DNA from: VBWE01 sp943372645
GTDB lineage: Bacteria > Bacteroidota > Bacteroidia > Palsa-965
Reading direction: 5' to 3'
Length of the DNA stretch: 64,000 nt
NCBI GenBank assembly: GCA_943372645.1
Contig: CALRZN010000004.1
Span: 124,001-188,000 of the forward strand
Shown: positions 19,101-25,202 of the stretch, one piece after another
Layout: every line of letters starts with the position of its first letter
Position numbering within the stretch: the first letter of the stretch is position 1
Program-made: the position numbers and the translations under genes
Notes under the pieces: model-generated
Database searches by the model: none
What the model was told of the DNA's origin: nothing
Seen by the model: only the letters and a program-made list of their open reading frames with translations

Positions 19101-19184
19101 CTGGCCAGCGGAACGTTTATATATGAATCCGTTCCCGGGCAGGGTTGCCGTTTTGTTATTACTTTACCTTCAACATCTACCTGA
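16152..19184 (+). CDS. Sensor histidine kinase with periplasmic propeller and Y_Y_Y domain
   Basis: A 1010-residue protein with a signal peptide (ends QQVCAQ near residue 25), a long periplasmic propeller (about 30-680, weak Reg_prop-like repeats such as PDGTVWAGF, DLYGNIWLYD, DSLIWIGTN), a Y_Y_Y domain (about 680-755, SYSYWLEGLDAGWSQWT), one transmembrane helix (about 760-778), a HisKA_3 dimerisation domain with phospho-acceptor His near residue 818 in RIAKDLHDDIQ, and a HATPase domain (N box NSLKHA, G box DNGKGFD). Unlike the classical hybrid sensors of Bacteroidota it has no receiver or AraC output; the partner is the separate regulator 33 bases downstream. The ligand is unknown, perhaps a glycan. 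Confidence 0.9.
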   Translation: MKISVSSFIRLLICTILFVQQVCAQVGNPFIRNVPPTAYQSDSYNSSPQNWCINQDSRGIIYLSNQDNTLAWNGKKWRTVEGTAGRLFYKTAKDNAGVLYTGGLGDLGFFTCDSLGKNSFISLLPELKGEARLFEKIFNIVSDAGGRIFFMDKTWLFVWDGKKMQAFKSTTAYRRAMVYAGRVYIQQKDNGISMFTADRFETVPGSFRLNTLQVKGISRVNETDTSLLVITYEQGLYRFSEHVLNKIPSPLDTIKVWNTCELADGTIALATAGHGLCILNKKTTAVEQINEQHGLYFNATVFPAADAEAGTWVASGIGASRVEYPAQIRSLNTTRKSKTQAFAMALYDNKLFTGMNDGGWILDLNPGNPVFKKIPGVNDLTRSIIYFDDKLLIASGQNGVFLFDRQEKKQVFSGSATALLRSSADPGRVWIGTENGLTSISWNGTAWQEGTPVEGFNHPVYDIAELPDGTVWAGFTTMSRVTFKNNAPGKPAVTTFDSAQGFTADHGDYDLFMHAGKLYFGTGRGIFHFDDTKQKLVPDATFGERFADRGNGAHAMVHDLYGNIWLYDSKRTGVLRKDSRGSWQWNDLPLRRMDDQVVWSIYPAPDSLIWIGTNTTLYSYDTRITKNYHVPFNALIDQVTVNDSDVVFYGNYAGPDGLLTLRQPDRYKPVLAWAQNKISFSYTATSYEYPEKTSYSYWLEGLDAGWSQWTPESNKNFNNLHEGTYTFHVRARNLFDTVSEEAAYTFTIMPPWYRTWWAYLAWGLAGAGLLLLLVRWQVRRANRKKNSEREAERKQQHIRLEATVEAQEKERSRIAKDLHDDIQVTLASAKMKMNMMRNLLKKQGLDASLTAEPVELVQDAIESVRNISKDLMPVTLERLGLVTALRELFSKTDQGEELHTTAEVTGTVYRLAFSRELAVYRVCQELLANSLKHADATVISLHLHFEEAALVVTYTDNGKGFDTTKQAVNSSGLGFRNMEIRISLASGTFIYESVPGQGCRFVITLPSTST

Positions 19185-19217
19185 AAAAAACAGCTCATAA
19201 AACCCACCACCTATTTT

Positions 19218-19871
19218 ATGGAAACAATCCGTATCGCAATCGCAGATGATCATAATTTATTCCGCAAAGGCATTGTTTCTTTGCTGGAGTCTGAGCCGAA
19301 TATGCAGATTGCATTTGAAGCCGCCAGCGGCAGCGAACTCATGAACCTTATCCGGAATCATCCTGTTGATGTGGTACTGATGGATGTGGAAATGCCCGAC
19401 ACGGACGGCATTGAAGCAACACGCCTCCTGCGCGAAACCATGCCGGAAGTACGTTCGGTTATCCTTTCCGCTCATAATAACAATGATATGATTTTGCATG
19501 CCATTGAAAACGGGGCACGGGGTTACATGCTGAAAGATTCAGACCCGGATGAACTGATAGACGCAATTAATACCGTTATGCAGAATGGATTTTGTTTTAA
19601 CAGTGATGTGTCGCACCTGCTGCTCAGGGGCATTGTAGAAAAGAAAAAATTCCAGTCGTCGTTTAACCCGCAACCCAAACTTACGGACCGCGAATTGGAT
19701 GTGGTGAAACTGATCTGCAAGGAACTTACCAATGCAGAGATCGGGGAGAAACTATTTCTGAGTCCGCGCACAGTAGAAGGGTATCGCCAGCACATTCTCG
19801 AAAAAACAGGGGCGCGGAATACCGTGGGAATTGTCCTGTTTGCATTAAAAAACAAACTGGTGGAGTTGTAA
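19218..19871 (+). CDS. NarL/FixJ family response regulator
   Basis: A 217-residue protein with a receiver domain (residues 1-120; acidic pair in IADDH, phospho-acceptor Asp near residue 55 in VVLMDVEMPDTDG, Lys in MLKDSDPDE) and a C-terminal LuxR-type helix-turn-helix (about 150-212, LTDRELDVVKLICKELTNAEIG). It lies 33 bases after the sensor kinase and is its evident partner. The GTAnnnnTACGCA motifs before the kinase and 95 bases after this gene are candidate binding sites, which would make the pair autoregulated. Confidence 0.93.
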   Translation: METIRIAIADDHNLFRKGIVSLLESEPNMQIAFEAASGSELMNLIRNHPVDVVLMDVEMPDTDGIEATRLLRETMPEVRSVILSAHNNNDMILHAIENGARGYMLKDSDPDELIDAINTVMQNGFCFNSDVSHLLLRGIVEKKKFQSSFNPQPKLTDRELDVVKLICKELTNAEIGEKLFLSPRTVEGYRQHILEKTGARNTVGIVLFALKNKLVEL

Positions 19872-19965
19872 CAGTTCCTGTTAAATGCATACATCGCTGC
19901 CGAAATAGTCCGCAAATCTTTCTTGATAAGCAGAAAGCTTTTTTCAGGCCCTTCCGACCTCATAC

Positions 19966-19978
19966 GTATAACTACGCA
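19966..19978. promoter_or_regulatory. Third copy of the GTAnnnnTACGCA motif
   Basis: GTATAACTACGCA shares the GTAnnnnTACGCA pattern with the two copies at 16008-16043. It lies about 110 bases upstream of the small membrane protein at 20087, so it may control the start of the island genes on the plus strand. The rest of the 19872-20086 gap shows no other clear signal. Confidence 0.4.
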
Positions 19979-20086
19979 CCCCATTTCCCGTAAATCCCCC
20001 TCCCCTTTTCCCGTGCTTCTGCGCTGAAATTCAGGCTGATCCTGTTATTCTTTTGCAGTGTAAAACAACACAACAAAAAAAGTAAC

Positions 20087-20203
20087 ATGAAAATAAAAGC
20101 ACCATTACAACCAGGCATACGGTATTCCGCTACCGGGGCCGGCACTATTTCCTTTTTCATTTTCCTGCTGCACGTTTGCTTTTACCTCGTCAGCCGCTCC
20201 TGA
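20087..20203 (+). CDS. Possible 38-residue single-span membrane protein
   Basis: A short frame beginning at ATG 20087 encodes a basic N-terminus (MKIKAPLQPGIRYS) and one hydrophobic segment (GTISFFIFLLHVCFYLV), ending at TGA 20201-20203. It lies 33 bases before the gene at 20237 in the same direction. The start is preceded by an A-rich stretch (AAAAAAAGTAAC) typical of translated genes here. Reality as a gene is not certain; the helical segment and position argue for it. Confidence 0.45.
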   Translation: MKIKAPLQPGIRYSATGAGTISFFIFLLHVCFYLVSRS

Positions 20204-20236
20204 AAAACACAAACCCATTTAAACAGTCAAAAAAAC

Positions 20237-20893
20237 ATGAACACCACAGCAACATCTTCCGGAAACAGCCACGCAGCCGTTCACCCATTAAAGGCACAGC
20301 CAACCCTCAAACCGTTTGCCCGTGCGCTTACCGTCGAACGGTTCGGCATCAGCAGCGATGCTGTTACGTTTAACGGTACCATCCTTTTTAAAAACGGGCA
20401 GTACACCGGCAGCGTGATGCTGCCCGAAACGCTGAGGCATTTTGTGCACAGCTCCGACCTGGTGGATGTGCTGGTAGCCTCTTTTTACGAATCGTGCGAG
20501 GTGCTGAATGCTGTTTACCAGGCGAACAATAAATCGTTTTCGGGTACACTGGTTGAGCAGCATTTCCACCTGATGCGCCAGGCCTTTGCAGCCTTCCCGG
20601 TAATCGAACTCGAAATAGATGACGAAGAATCCGAACCTGCGTTTATGGCGTTCTGCGACATGCTGACGAACCTGGGCTTTGTGGTAACATTTGATCCGAA
20701 AGCACTGGTAAATCCGTCGGCCCGGCTGCAAAATTATGCCGACGCTTGTCCGCCACTGATCCGTCACTGGTACGCCACGAACAGGAACCTTACAACCGTT
20801 ACAGCAATCCGGGAATGGCTTACGGATTTTGCCAGTGCTTTCCGGGGCAGCATACCTGCAGCTACAACGCAGGTGGTGACTCTGGCCGGTTAA
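20237..20893 (+). CDS. Hypothetical protein of the lectin island
   Basis: A 218-residue soluble protein without signal peptide or recognised motif. It begins with a polar stretch (MNTTATSSGNSHAAVHP), followed by an alpha/beta region with several acidic residues (ELEIDDEESEPAF near residue 125). It lies just upstream of the first leader-controlled gene but has no such leader itself. It could be a structural or secretion partner of the small proteins downstream; this is guesswork from position. Confidence 0.6.
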   Translation: MNTTATSSGNSHAAVHPLKAQPTLKPFARALTVERFGISSDAVTFNGTILFKNGQYTGSVMLPETLRHFVHSSDLVDVLVASFYESCEVLNAVYQANNKSFSGTLVEQHFHLMRQAFAAFPVIELEIDDEESEPAFMAFCDMLTNLGFVVTFDPKALVNPSARLQNYADACPPLIRHWYATNRNLTTVTAIREWLTDFASAFRGSIPAATTQVVTLAG

Positions 20894-20918
20894 GTTAACC
20901 GCATCTGCTTTTAATAAA

Positions 20919-21019
20919 CGTGGAGCCGAACCACATCCCCCCGCTGGGACTGAAACGGGTTTGACCTGTGCAAACGTTTAACACAGGGGCGGTTTCCGAA
21001 AAGCCTGATGAGTAGGAAC
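20919..21019 (+). ncRNA. Candidate structured leader RNA, copy 1
   Basis: The core (20965-21019) has a hairpin CCTGTG/CACAGG, then GGC, a 12-base segment GGTTTCCGAAAA, GCC, five bases (TGATG), AGTA and GGAAC. GGC pairs with GCC, and TTCC in the 12-base segment pairs with GGAA, giving an H-type pseudoknot. The 5' part (20919-20964) starts CGTGGAGCC and is shared in outline with copy 3. The start codon of the 111-residue gene lies 56 bases downstream. See copies 2-4 for the compensatory changes. Confidence 0.65.
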
Positions 21020-21075
21020 TGGAGGTTGCAGAAAATCCAAAACAGAGTACGCAAAAAATCAAAAACTATTATACC

Positions 21076-21411
21076 ATGAATTTTACTACACTTTTTTCAG
21101 GAAATGGTTCCCAGATCACTACGTGGAATTACAAAGCAACCGGCAGCCGGCAACTGCTGCTGGTTAGCGGCTCCGGCTGCAGCACCGTTGCAAACAGCCT
21201 CATCACAATGAACATCATGGTCAACGGAACTGTGGCCGGCTCGATCAAGGTTTGGGCGAATCCCGCTAACCAGCACATGGCCTACATAAGTGGAGCAATT
21301 CCGCTGGCTCTTGCCCCCAACAGCAAAAACACCATTACACTGGCCCGGGGAAGCGACAATACCTACCTGGATTATAATGATTACTACAACGTAACCATTA
21401 TCGATCAGTAA
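21076..21411 (+). CDS. Small beta-rich protein, possible calcium-dependent lectin
   Basis: A 111-residue protein with no signal peptide. The C-terminus SDNTYLDYNDYYNVTIIDQ contains DYND, as in the calcium/sugar site of LecB-like lectins (where the segment reads D.DYND), and precedes one last strand. The N-terminal 85 residues look like alternating beta strands (RQLLLVSGSG, ITMNIMVNGTVAGSIKVWAN, NTITLARG). The acidic residue preceding the motif and the C-terminal Gly of true LecB are not evident, so this is a weaker match than the protein at 22375. It is preceded by leader copy 1 and followed by leader copy 2. Confidence 0.55.
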   Translation: MNFTTLFSGNGSQITTWNYKATGSRQLLLVSGSGCSTVANSLITMNIMVNGTVAGSIKVWANPANQHMAYISGAIPLALAPNSKNTITLARGSDNTYLDYNDYYNVTIIDQ

Positions 21412-21461
21412 GCAGTACAGGCCTGCAGTTCGCGTGTTCGCGACAAATCCGTACGAACTGG

Positions 21462-21516
21462 CTGTTACAGTCAAAAAAAACAGGGGCGGTTTCCGAAAAG
21501 CCTGATGAGTAGGAAC
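21462..21516 (+). ncRNA. Candidate structured leader RNA, copy 2
   Basis: Core identical to copy 1 from GGGGCGG to GGAAC, but the hairpin in front is different: CTGTT/AACAG, so the pairing is kept with other bases. GGC/GCC and TTCC/GGAA pseudoknot pairings are present with the same 12-base and 5-base spacings. The start codon of the 129-residue gene is 15 bases after the core. Confidence 0.65.
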
Positions 21517-21531
21517 AAAAAACAAGAAACA

Positions 21532-21921
21532 ATGGCTAATATTAATATCACCGAATCGAAAGGTTTATTTACTATTACACTTGACGTTTTTGAATGGACC
21601 AGTCTGACCGTTAACGGAACGGCAATTCTTCCCAGCAGCGGAGTCCCGGGCGTTCAGTATCAATACATACAACAAACGCCGGGGCCCGTTCGCTTTGTGG
21701 CAACTGCAAACCAGCTGGTACTCCTGAACGGTCCCAACAACCTGGATATGATCGGGTCGCAGACCAATACAACCGACACCTGCATGATCAGCTATTCAGA
21801 AAGCGGGGGAGTTATTACACTTAACGGTCTGCTGGTCACAATGCCATACATAAAAGGCTCCCAGCCAAGTCCGTTACTCTTCAGCCAGGGCCTGATGACC
21901 GGTTATTTTCAGACAGTGTAA
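21532..21921 (+). CDS. Small beta-rich protein of the lectin island
   Basis: A 129-residue protein, start chosen at ATG 21532 because the in-frame ATG at 21505 lies inside the leader RNA. No signal peptide, transmembrane helix or cysteine-rich region. The sequence alternates short strands and turns (GLFTITLDVFEWTSLTVNG, FVATANQLVLLNGPNN, CMISYSESGGVITLNG) and suggests a beta-sandwich. I do not recognise the family. It ends before a clear terminator at 21969, so genes 21076 and 21532 probably share a terminator. Confidence 0.6.
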   Translation: MANINITESKGLFTITLDVFEWTSLTVNGTAILPSSGVPGVQYQYIQQTPGPVRFVATANQLVLLNGPNNLDMIGSQTNTTDTCMISYSESGGVITLNGLLVTMPYIKGSQPSPLLFSQGLMTGYFQTV

Positions 21922-21968
21922 TCAGCAGCAACAAACGCAACTGCTATTTTTGAAGTGCGTTATTGTAT

Positions 21969-22000
21969 AAAAGCCGGGGCACATGCAGCTCCGGCTTTTA
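21969..22000 (+). terminator. Rho-independent terminator
   Basis: AAAAGCCGG and CCGGCTTTT form a stem with a short loop, followed by TATATTT. It lies 47 bases after the stop of the 129-residue gene. Confidence 0.8.
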
Positions 22001-22248
22001 TATTTAAGGATTCACAGGATTAAAGTCCCCGCTCCGTTTGCAGGATGAATTGTTTTACCCGGCCATCCCTCCTGATTGTATATTTCTGCCCCAAACTTTT
22101 CCTTAATCAGCAAGGCTCACGCCCCCCGCCAACCGCAAATCCGGATTGTATAAAATCACAAAAACATTGGTTTTCATCCCGCCAATGCTTCCCGTAATGT
22201 TGCATCAGCAAACGGGAACAAATTAAAAAACAGTTTGCACAGATCAGC
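22001..22248. other. Intergenic stretch without recognised gene
   Basis: About 250 bases between the terminator and leader copy 3. I see no coding frame, repeat family or clear promoter here, although a promoter for the LecB-like gene must lie in it or in the leader. Confidence 0.5.
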
Positions 22249-22359
22249 GTGGAGCCAGCCACCACCACACTTCTTCCGCGGAGCGGTGTAAAAAACGGAC
22301 CTTGCCTGCACGGGTTCCTGATGCAGGGGCGATTCCTGAAAAGCCTTACGAGTAGGGAT
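22249..22359 (+). ncRNA. Candidate structured leader RNA, copy 3
   Basis: The 5' part begins CGTGGAGCC as in copy 1. The core (22305-22359) has hairpin CCTGCA/TGCAGG, GGC, GATTCCTGAAAA, GCC, TTACG, AGTA, GGGAT. Relative to copy 1, the third position of the second pseudoknot stem changes from a U-A to a C-G pair and one pair becomes G-U, so pairing is kept. The start codon lies 15 bases after the core. Confidence 0.65.
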
Positions 22360-22374
22360 AAAACAACCTGCACA

Positions 22375-22752
22375 ATGGCAAGTAAAACATTTAACGTTCC
22401 GTTCAACAATGGCCAGTTCATGTTCTGGTCGTGGACCACACAGGCTGCAAACAATGTTTGTGTTACCCTGAAAGATTCGTCAACAGCGTACATCAACAAC
22501 GTGTGCCGGCAGAACACCAACCCGCTTCCCACACCGCCTTCGGGTGCACAAACCATCGGAGGCAGCAACCTTGCCCTGACGGTGAATGTACCTAATGCCC
22601 AAACGCTTATTCCGTCCATCAGTTCGGGCAACATTATGGATGCGGGCGGAAACGTGATCGGGGAATACTTCAATGTTGCAATTGAAGATGGTTCTGATCT
22701 TGATTTCAACGACGTGTGGGTTTCACTCGTGGCCTGGAACACCGCAGGGTAA
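22375..22752 (+). CDS. LecB/PA-IIL-like calcium-dependent lectin
   Basis: A 125-residue protein whose C-terminal end, IEDGSDLDFNDVWVSL...WNTAG, matches the end of Pseudomonas aeruginosa PA-IIL (EDGTDNDYNDAVVVIN..LG). The calcium-binding acidic residues and Asn (E, D, D, N, D in EDGSDLDFND) and the C-terminal Gly, which in PA-IIL completes the site of the neighbouring subunit, are all conserved. Known members bind fucose or mannose through two calcium ions as tetramers or dimers. Length is close to the family's 114. There is no signal peptide, as in PA-IIL itself. Start chosen at 22375 after leader copy 3; the frame is open into the leader. A terminator follows. Confidence 0.8.
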   Translation: MASKTFNVPFNNGQFMFWSWTTQAANNVCVTLKDSSTAYINNVCRQNTNPLPTPPSGAQTIGGSNLALTVNVPNAQTLIPSISSGNIMDAGGNVIGEYFNVAIEDGSDLDFNDVWVSLVAWNTAG

Positions 22753-22813
22753 CACCGCTGCAGCAAAGGCTCCCGGCACACGCCTCTTCCGGTAACTGAA
22801 CAGCCGGGCCTGC

Positions 22814-22854
22814 AAACCGGCATGGATTTTTATCCGTGCCGGTTTTTATTTTTT
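22814..22854 (+). terminator. Terminator of the LecB-like gene
   Basis: AAACCGGCA and TGCCGGTTT form a stem with a 14-base loop, followed by TTATTTTTT. It reaches the stop of the convergent gene at 22853. Confidence 0.85.
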
Positions 22855-24400
22855 AAACACGTTCAGTACGTTCAAGTGCTTCCAGGTTTTTTTTCACTTC
22901 CTCCAGGAACACATCACGCAGCAGTTTGCCGCTGTGCCGTGCTTCGGCCCACATGCGGATTTCATTCAGCCCGAGCAGCGGAATGGTATCGGTAAGCTGT
23001 GCAGCCAGTTCGTCCAGTTCTTCGCGGAAACGGCCCAGCGATTCGCGCATGTTTTTCGGCGACTCGGCACGATTGAGCACATCGAGGTACTTAAACACGG
23101 CGAGTTCAAATTTGATTTCAAACGACTGGTTTGCAAAATGGCGTTTGCCTGCGCGTGTGAGGTACTCATTCAGTTCGGTGTTACCCAGTTCGTAATGCAG
23201 CACCGCCTGCAGCACGAGCGCAAATTCGCGGATGTCTTTGCGCACATTGCGGTTGGGCATGTTTAATATGCGAACCACAAAGCGGTTTGCAGAAACGTAA
23301 TTGCCCTGCAGAAATTCGGCGGCCGCAAAGTTGTACAGGAACGGCAGGCGCTGTGCTTCCGAAAGTTCATCGCCCTGTTCCTCCATCCATTGATCAATTT
23401 CAGGAATGAGCGTCTGTACCGTTTCAAATTTCCCGGTATTGAGTGCAAGTGCAAACTGGTTCCAGTACAGCATGCGCCGGAAACCACGATACACATCGGG
23501 CGAAAGCCCTTTGAAATTGTACGCCATGGTAATAAACTGCCGCGTTTCTTCCCAGTCAACCGGGCAATACAGGCAGGCATTCTGGTAAAATTTACAGATG
23601 TGCAGCAGCAGCGGGGCCTGGTCAATCTGCCATTCCGGGCGGCTTTCCCAGCTTTTCAGCAGTTTTTTATATACCAGCACGGCCGCATACGGATTGCGTT
23701 CGTAAAGGTATTTGATGCCGAGCAGGTTTACGGCCAGCGCCTGTTCGAGATAACCGCCCGATTCGGCATTGCGGTATACCAGTTCACTTTCCGACAGTTC
23801 ATGAATTTCGCGCAGCGTTTTGGCATCGCGGTGAAACGGAAATTTTTTCACGAGTGCCAGCATCAGGTCGTGGCGGTACTGCAGTTCGCGCTGTTCGCTC
23901 CGGCGGCGGCACAGGGCCATTTCTTCCTGCTGCATTTCCCGCAGTGCTGCTGTTACATCGCCGGCCGGCTGGGCCTGCAGTAACTGCTGTTCCAGCGCAA
24001 TACATTGCAGCACCTCTGCATAACGGCAGGTATCCAGGGCTATTTTTTTTGTCCGTTTCAGTTCCCGCTGTGCAGCTGTAACCAGTTTTTTGGCCAGCAG
24101 CTGAATCGTGTTTTCAATGCCGTTTCGTATTTCAGCATCGGCATTTTCTGCTTTGTTTAATATGCGGAGACTGTCGAGTATCAGTTCTTTCAGCCGGGTA
24201 GAAACAGTGGGCAGGTTATGTTTGAAAGGTATCCCCGATGCCTGTTTACCCGGTTCTTCGGTTTTGTTCAGCCAATCAAAAAGCATCAGCTGCTGGCTTG
24301 GCCGGGTGCCGGAACGCGCCTTTCCCAGCACTTTTACAAATCGTTTTTCGGCGACAGAAAGTGCATTTACCCAGCGATTCAGTTCATCCGTGTTTTCCAT
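22853..24400 (-). CDS. Large helical protein of unknown function
   Basis: A 515-residue soluble protein, almost entirely helical, rich in L, A, E and R, with helical-hairpin spacing that suggests TPR-like repeats across about residues 150-450 (for example QALAVNLLGIKYLYERNPYAAVLVYKKLL, split here by loops). No catalytic motif is recognised. It lies in the island between two plus-strand lectin-type genes and is transcribed against them, divergent from the 147-residue gene at 24570. The role may be regulatory or as a scaffold; this is not supported by more than shape. Confidence 0.65.
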   Translation of the reverse strand: MENTDELNRWVNALSVAEKRFVKVLGKARSGTRPSQQLMLFDWLNKTEEPGKQASGIPFKHNLPTVSTRLKELILDSLRILNKAENADAEIRNGIENTIQLLAKKLVTAAQRELKRTKKIALDTCRYAEVLQCIALEQQLLQAQPAGDVTAALREMQQEEMALCRRRSEQRELQYRHDLMLALVKKFPFHRDAKTLREIHELSESELVYRNAESGGYLEQALAVNLLGIKYLYERNPYAAVLVYKKLLKSWESRPEWQIDQAPLLLHICKFYQNACLYCPVDWEETRQFITMAYNFKGLSPDVYRGFRRMLYWNQFALALNTGKFETVQTLIPEIDQWMEEQGDELSEAQRLPFLYNFAAAEFLQGNYVSANRFVVRILNMPNRNVRKDIREFALVLQAVLHYELGNTELNEYLTRAGKRHFANQSFEIKFELAVFKYLDVLNRAESPKNMRESLGRFREELDELAAQLTDTIPLLGLNEIRMWAEARHSGKLLRDVFLEEVKKNLEALERTERV

Positions 24401-24478
24401 GATTATTATGCATATACCTTATATTTTACCGAATATAATAATTTTAACATGGCTTTATTTATCATCCGGGCTGGTCTG

Positions 24479-24501
24479 ATTGTATAATTTTCCGATACAA
24501 T
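24479..24501. promoter_or_regulatory. Inverted repeat in divergent promoter region
   Basis: ATTGTAT and ATACAAT are separated by nine bases in the 169-base gap between the divergent genes 24400 and 24570. The gap is very AT-rich. It may be an operator; no direct evidence. Confidence 0.35.
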
Positions 24502-24569
24502 TGGTTTTAACAGCTCTAATTAATCGGATAATATTGTTGCAGGTTATTATTCACTAAAAAAAAAGCATC

Positions 24570-25013
24570 ATGACGAACGAAAACACAACCTTTGAAATGA
24601 AACTCAGCGATTTGTCCACATCGCCGCTGAGCAAGATCCAGGCCGATTTCAACGGCAACTTATTTACTGCAAAAGGCGGTGTACCAACTCCCCCGGCCGT
24701 TGAATTTGATTATACCACGGGAACTGATTTCACCATTACCCTGAAAAACAGCAAAGGACAAAAAACAACACCCATAACCCTGGTGATTAACCCGATTGAA
24801 GGCTCAACGAATTATGAAACAACGGCCACACCGGTTCCGAACGAATGGGATGTACAAATCAACGAACAGGAGAATGTTGTAAAGTGCAACTACCTGCCCA
24901 ATACCACCTCTTCGTTCCAGATTCCGTTTGTTATCGATGAGAATATTGTTTCCATCGGCATCCAGATTGTAGGAACAACTGAAATTCCGGAGGAAGAACT
25001 GCGCACGGCATAA
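24570..25013 (+). CDS. Small beta-rich protein of the lectin island
   Basis: A 147-residue acidic protein with no signal peptide and no recognised family. After a polar N-terminus it shows strand-like segments (AVEFDYTTGTDFTITLKNSKG, ITLVINPIEGS, SFQIPFVIDENIVSIGIQIVGTTEI, each interrupted by turns). It lacks the pseudoknot leader found before its neighbours. It lies 189 bases before the propeller gene, with leader copy 4 between them. Confidence 0.55.
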   Translation: MTNENTTFEMKLSDLSTSPLSKIQADFNGNLFTAKGGVPTPPAVEFDYTTGTDFTITLKNSKGQKTTPITLVINPIEGSTNYETTATPVPNEWDVQINEQENVVKCNYLPNTTSSFQIPFVIDENIVSIGIQIVGTTEIPEEELRTA

Positions 25014-25122
25014 ACCATTTGCCGCAGGGATAACCAACATTTCACTACGGGATTATTCAACGACTTTATCCTGCTCCACCTGCATCCGCTCTTCCGGCAT
25101 GCCTGGCGAAGCATTGCCCGTA

Positions 25123-25176
25123 ATGCCGGGGCTGGTACGGCATCCGCGGAATCCGAAAAGCGTTACGAGTAGGAAC
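25123..25176 (+). ncRNA. Candidate structured leader RNA, copy 4
   Basis: The core has hairpin ATGCCG/CGGCAT, then CGC, GGAATCCGAAAA, GCG, TTACG, AGTA, GGAAC. The first stem of the pseudoknot is CGC/GCG instead of GGC/GCC: a compensatory G-C to C-G exchange. The second stem keeps three pairs (TCC/GGA). The 12-base and 5-base spacings are unchanged. The propeller gene starts 26 bases after the core. Confidence 0.65.
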
Positions 25177-25202
25177 ACAACAATATAAATACCTGCACAA
25201 TC

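Noticed and set aside
21003..21019. CTGATGAG resembling the hammerhead ribozyme core
   Set aside because: Present only in copies 1 and 2; copies 3 and 4 have TTACGAG. No stem II or GAAA element follows, so a hammerhead cannot form.
20919..25176. Leader repeats as integron attC sites
   Set aside because: Gene-repeat-gene order is reminiscent, but the repeats lack the GTTRRRY and RYYYAAC core sites, genes lie on both strands, and there is no integrase in view.
20965..25176. Leader cores as glutamine-type riboswitches (AGUA/GAA loop E)
   Set aside because: The AGTA and CCGAA parts are present in reversed order and the flanking stems do not match the known class, so I keep the element as unassigned.
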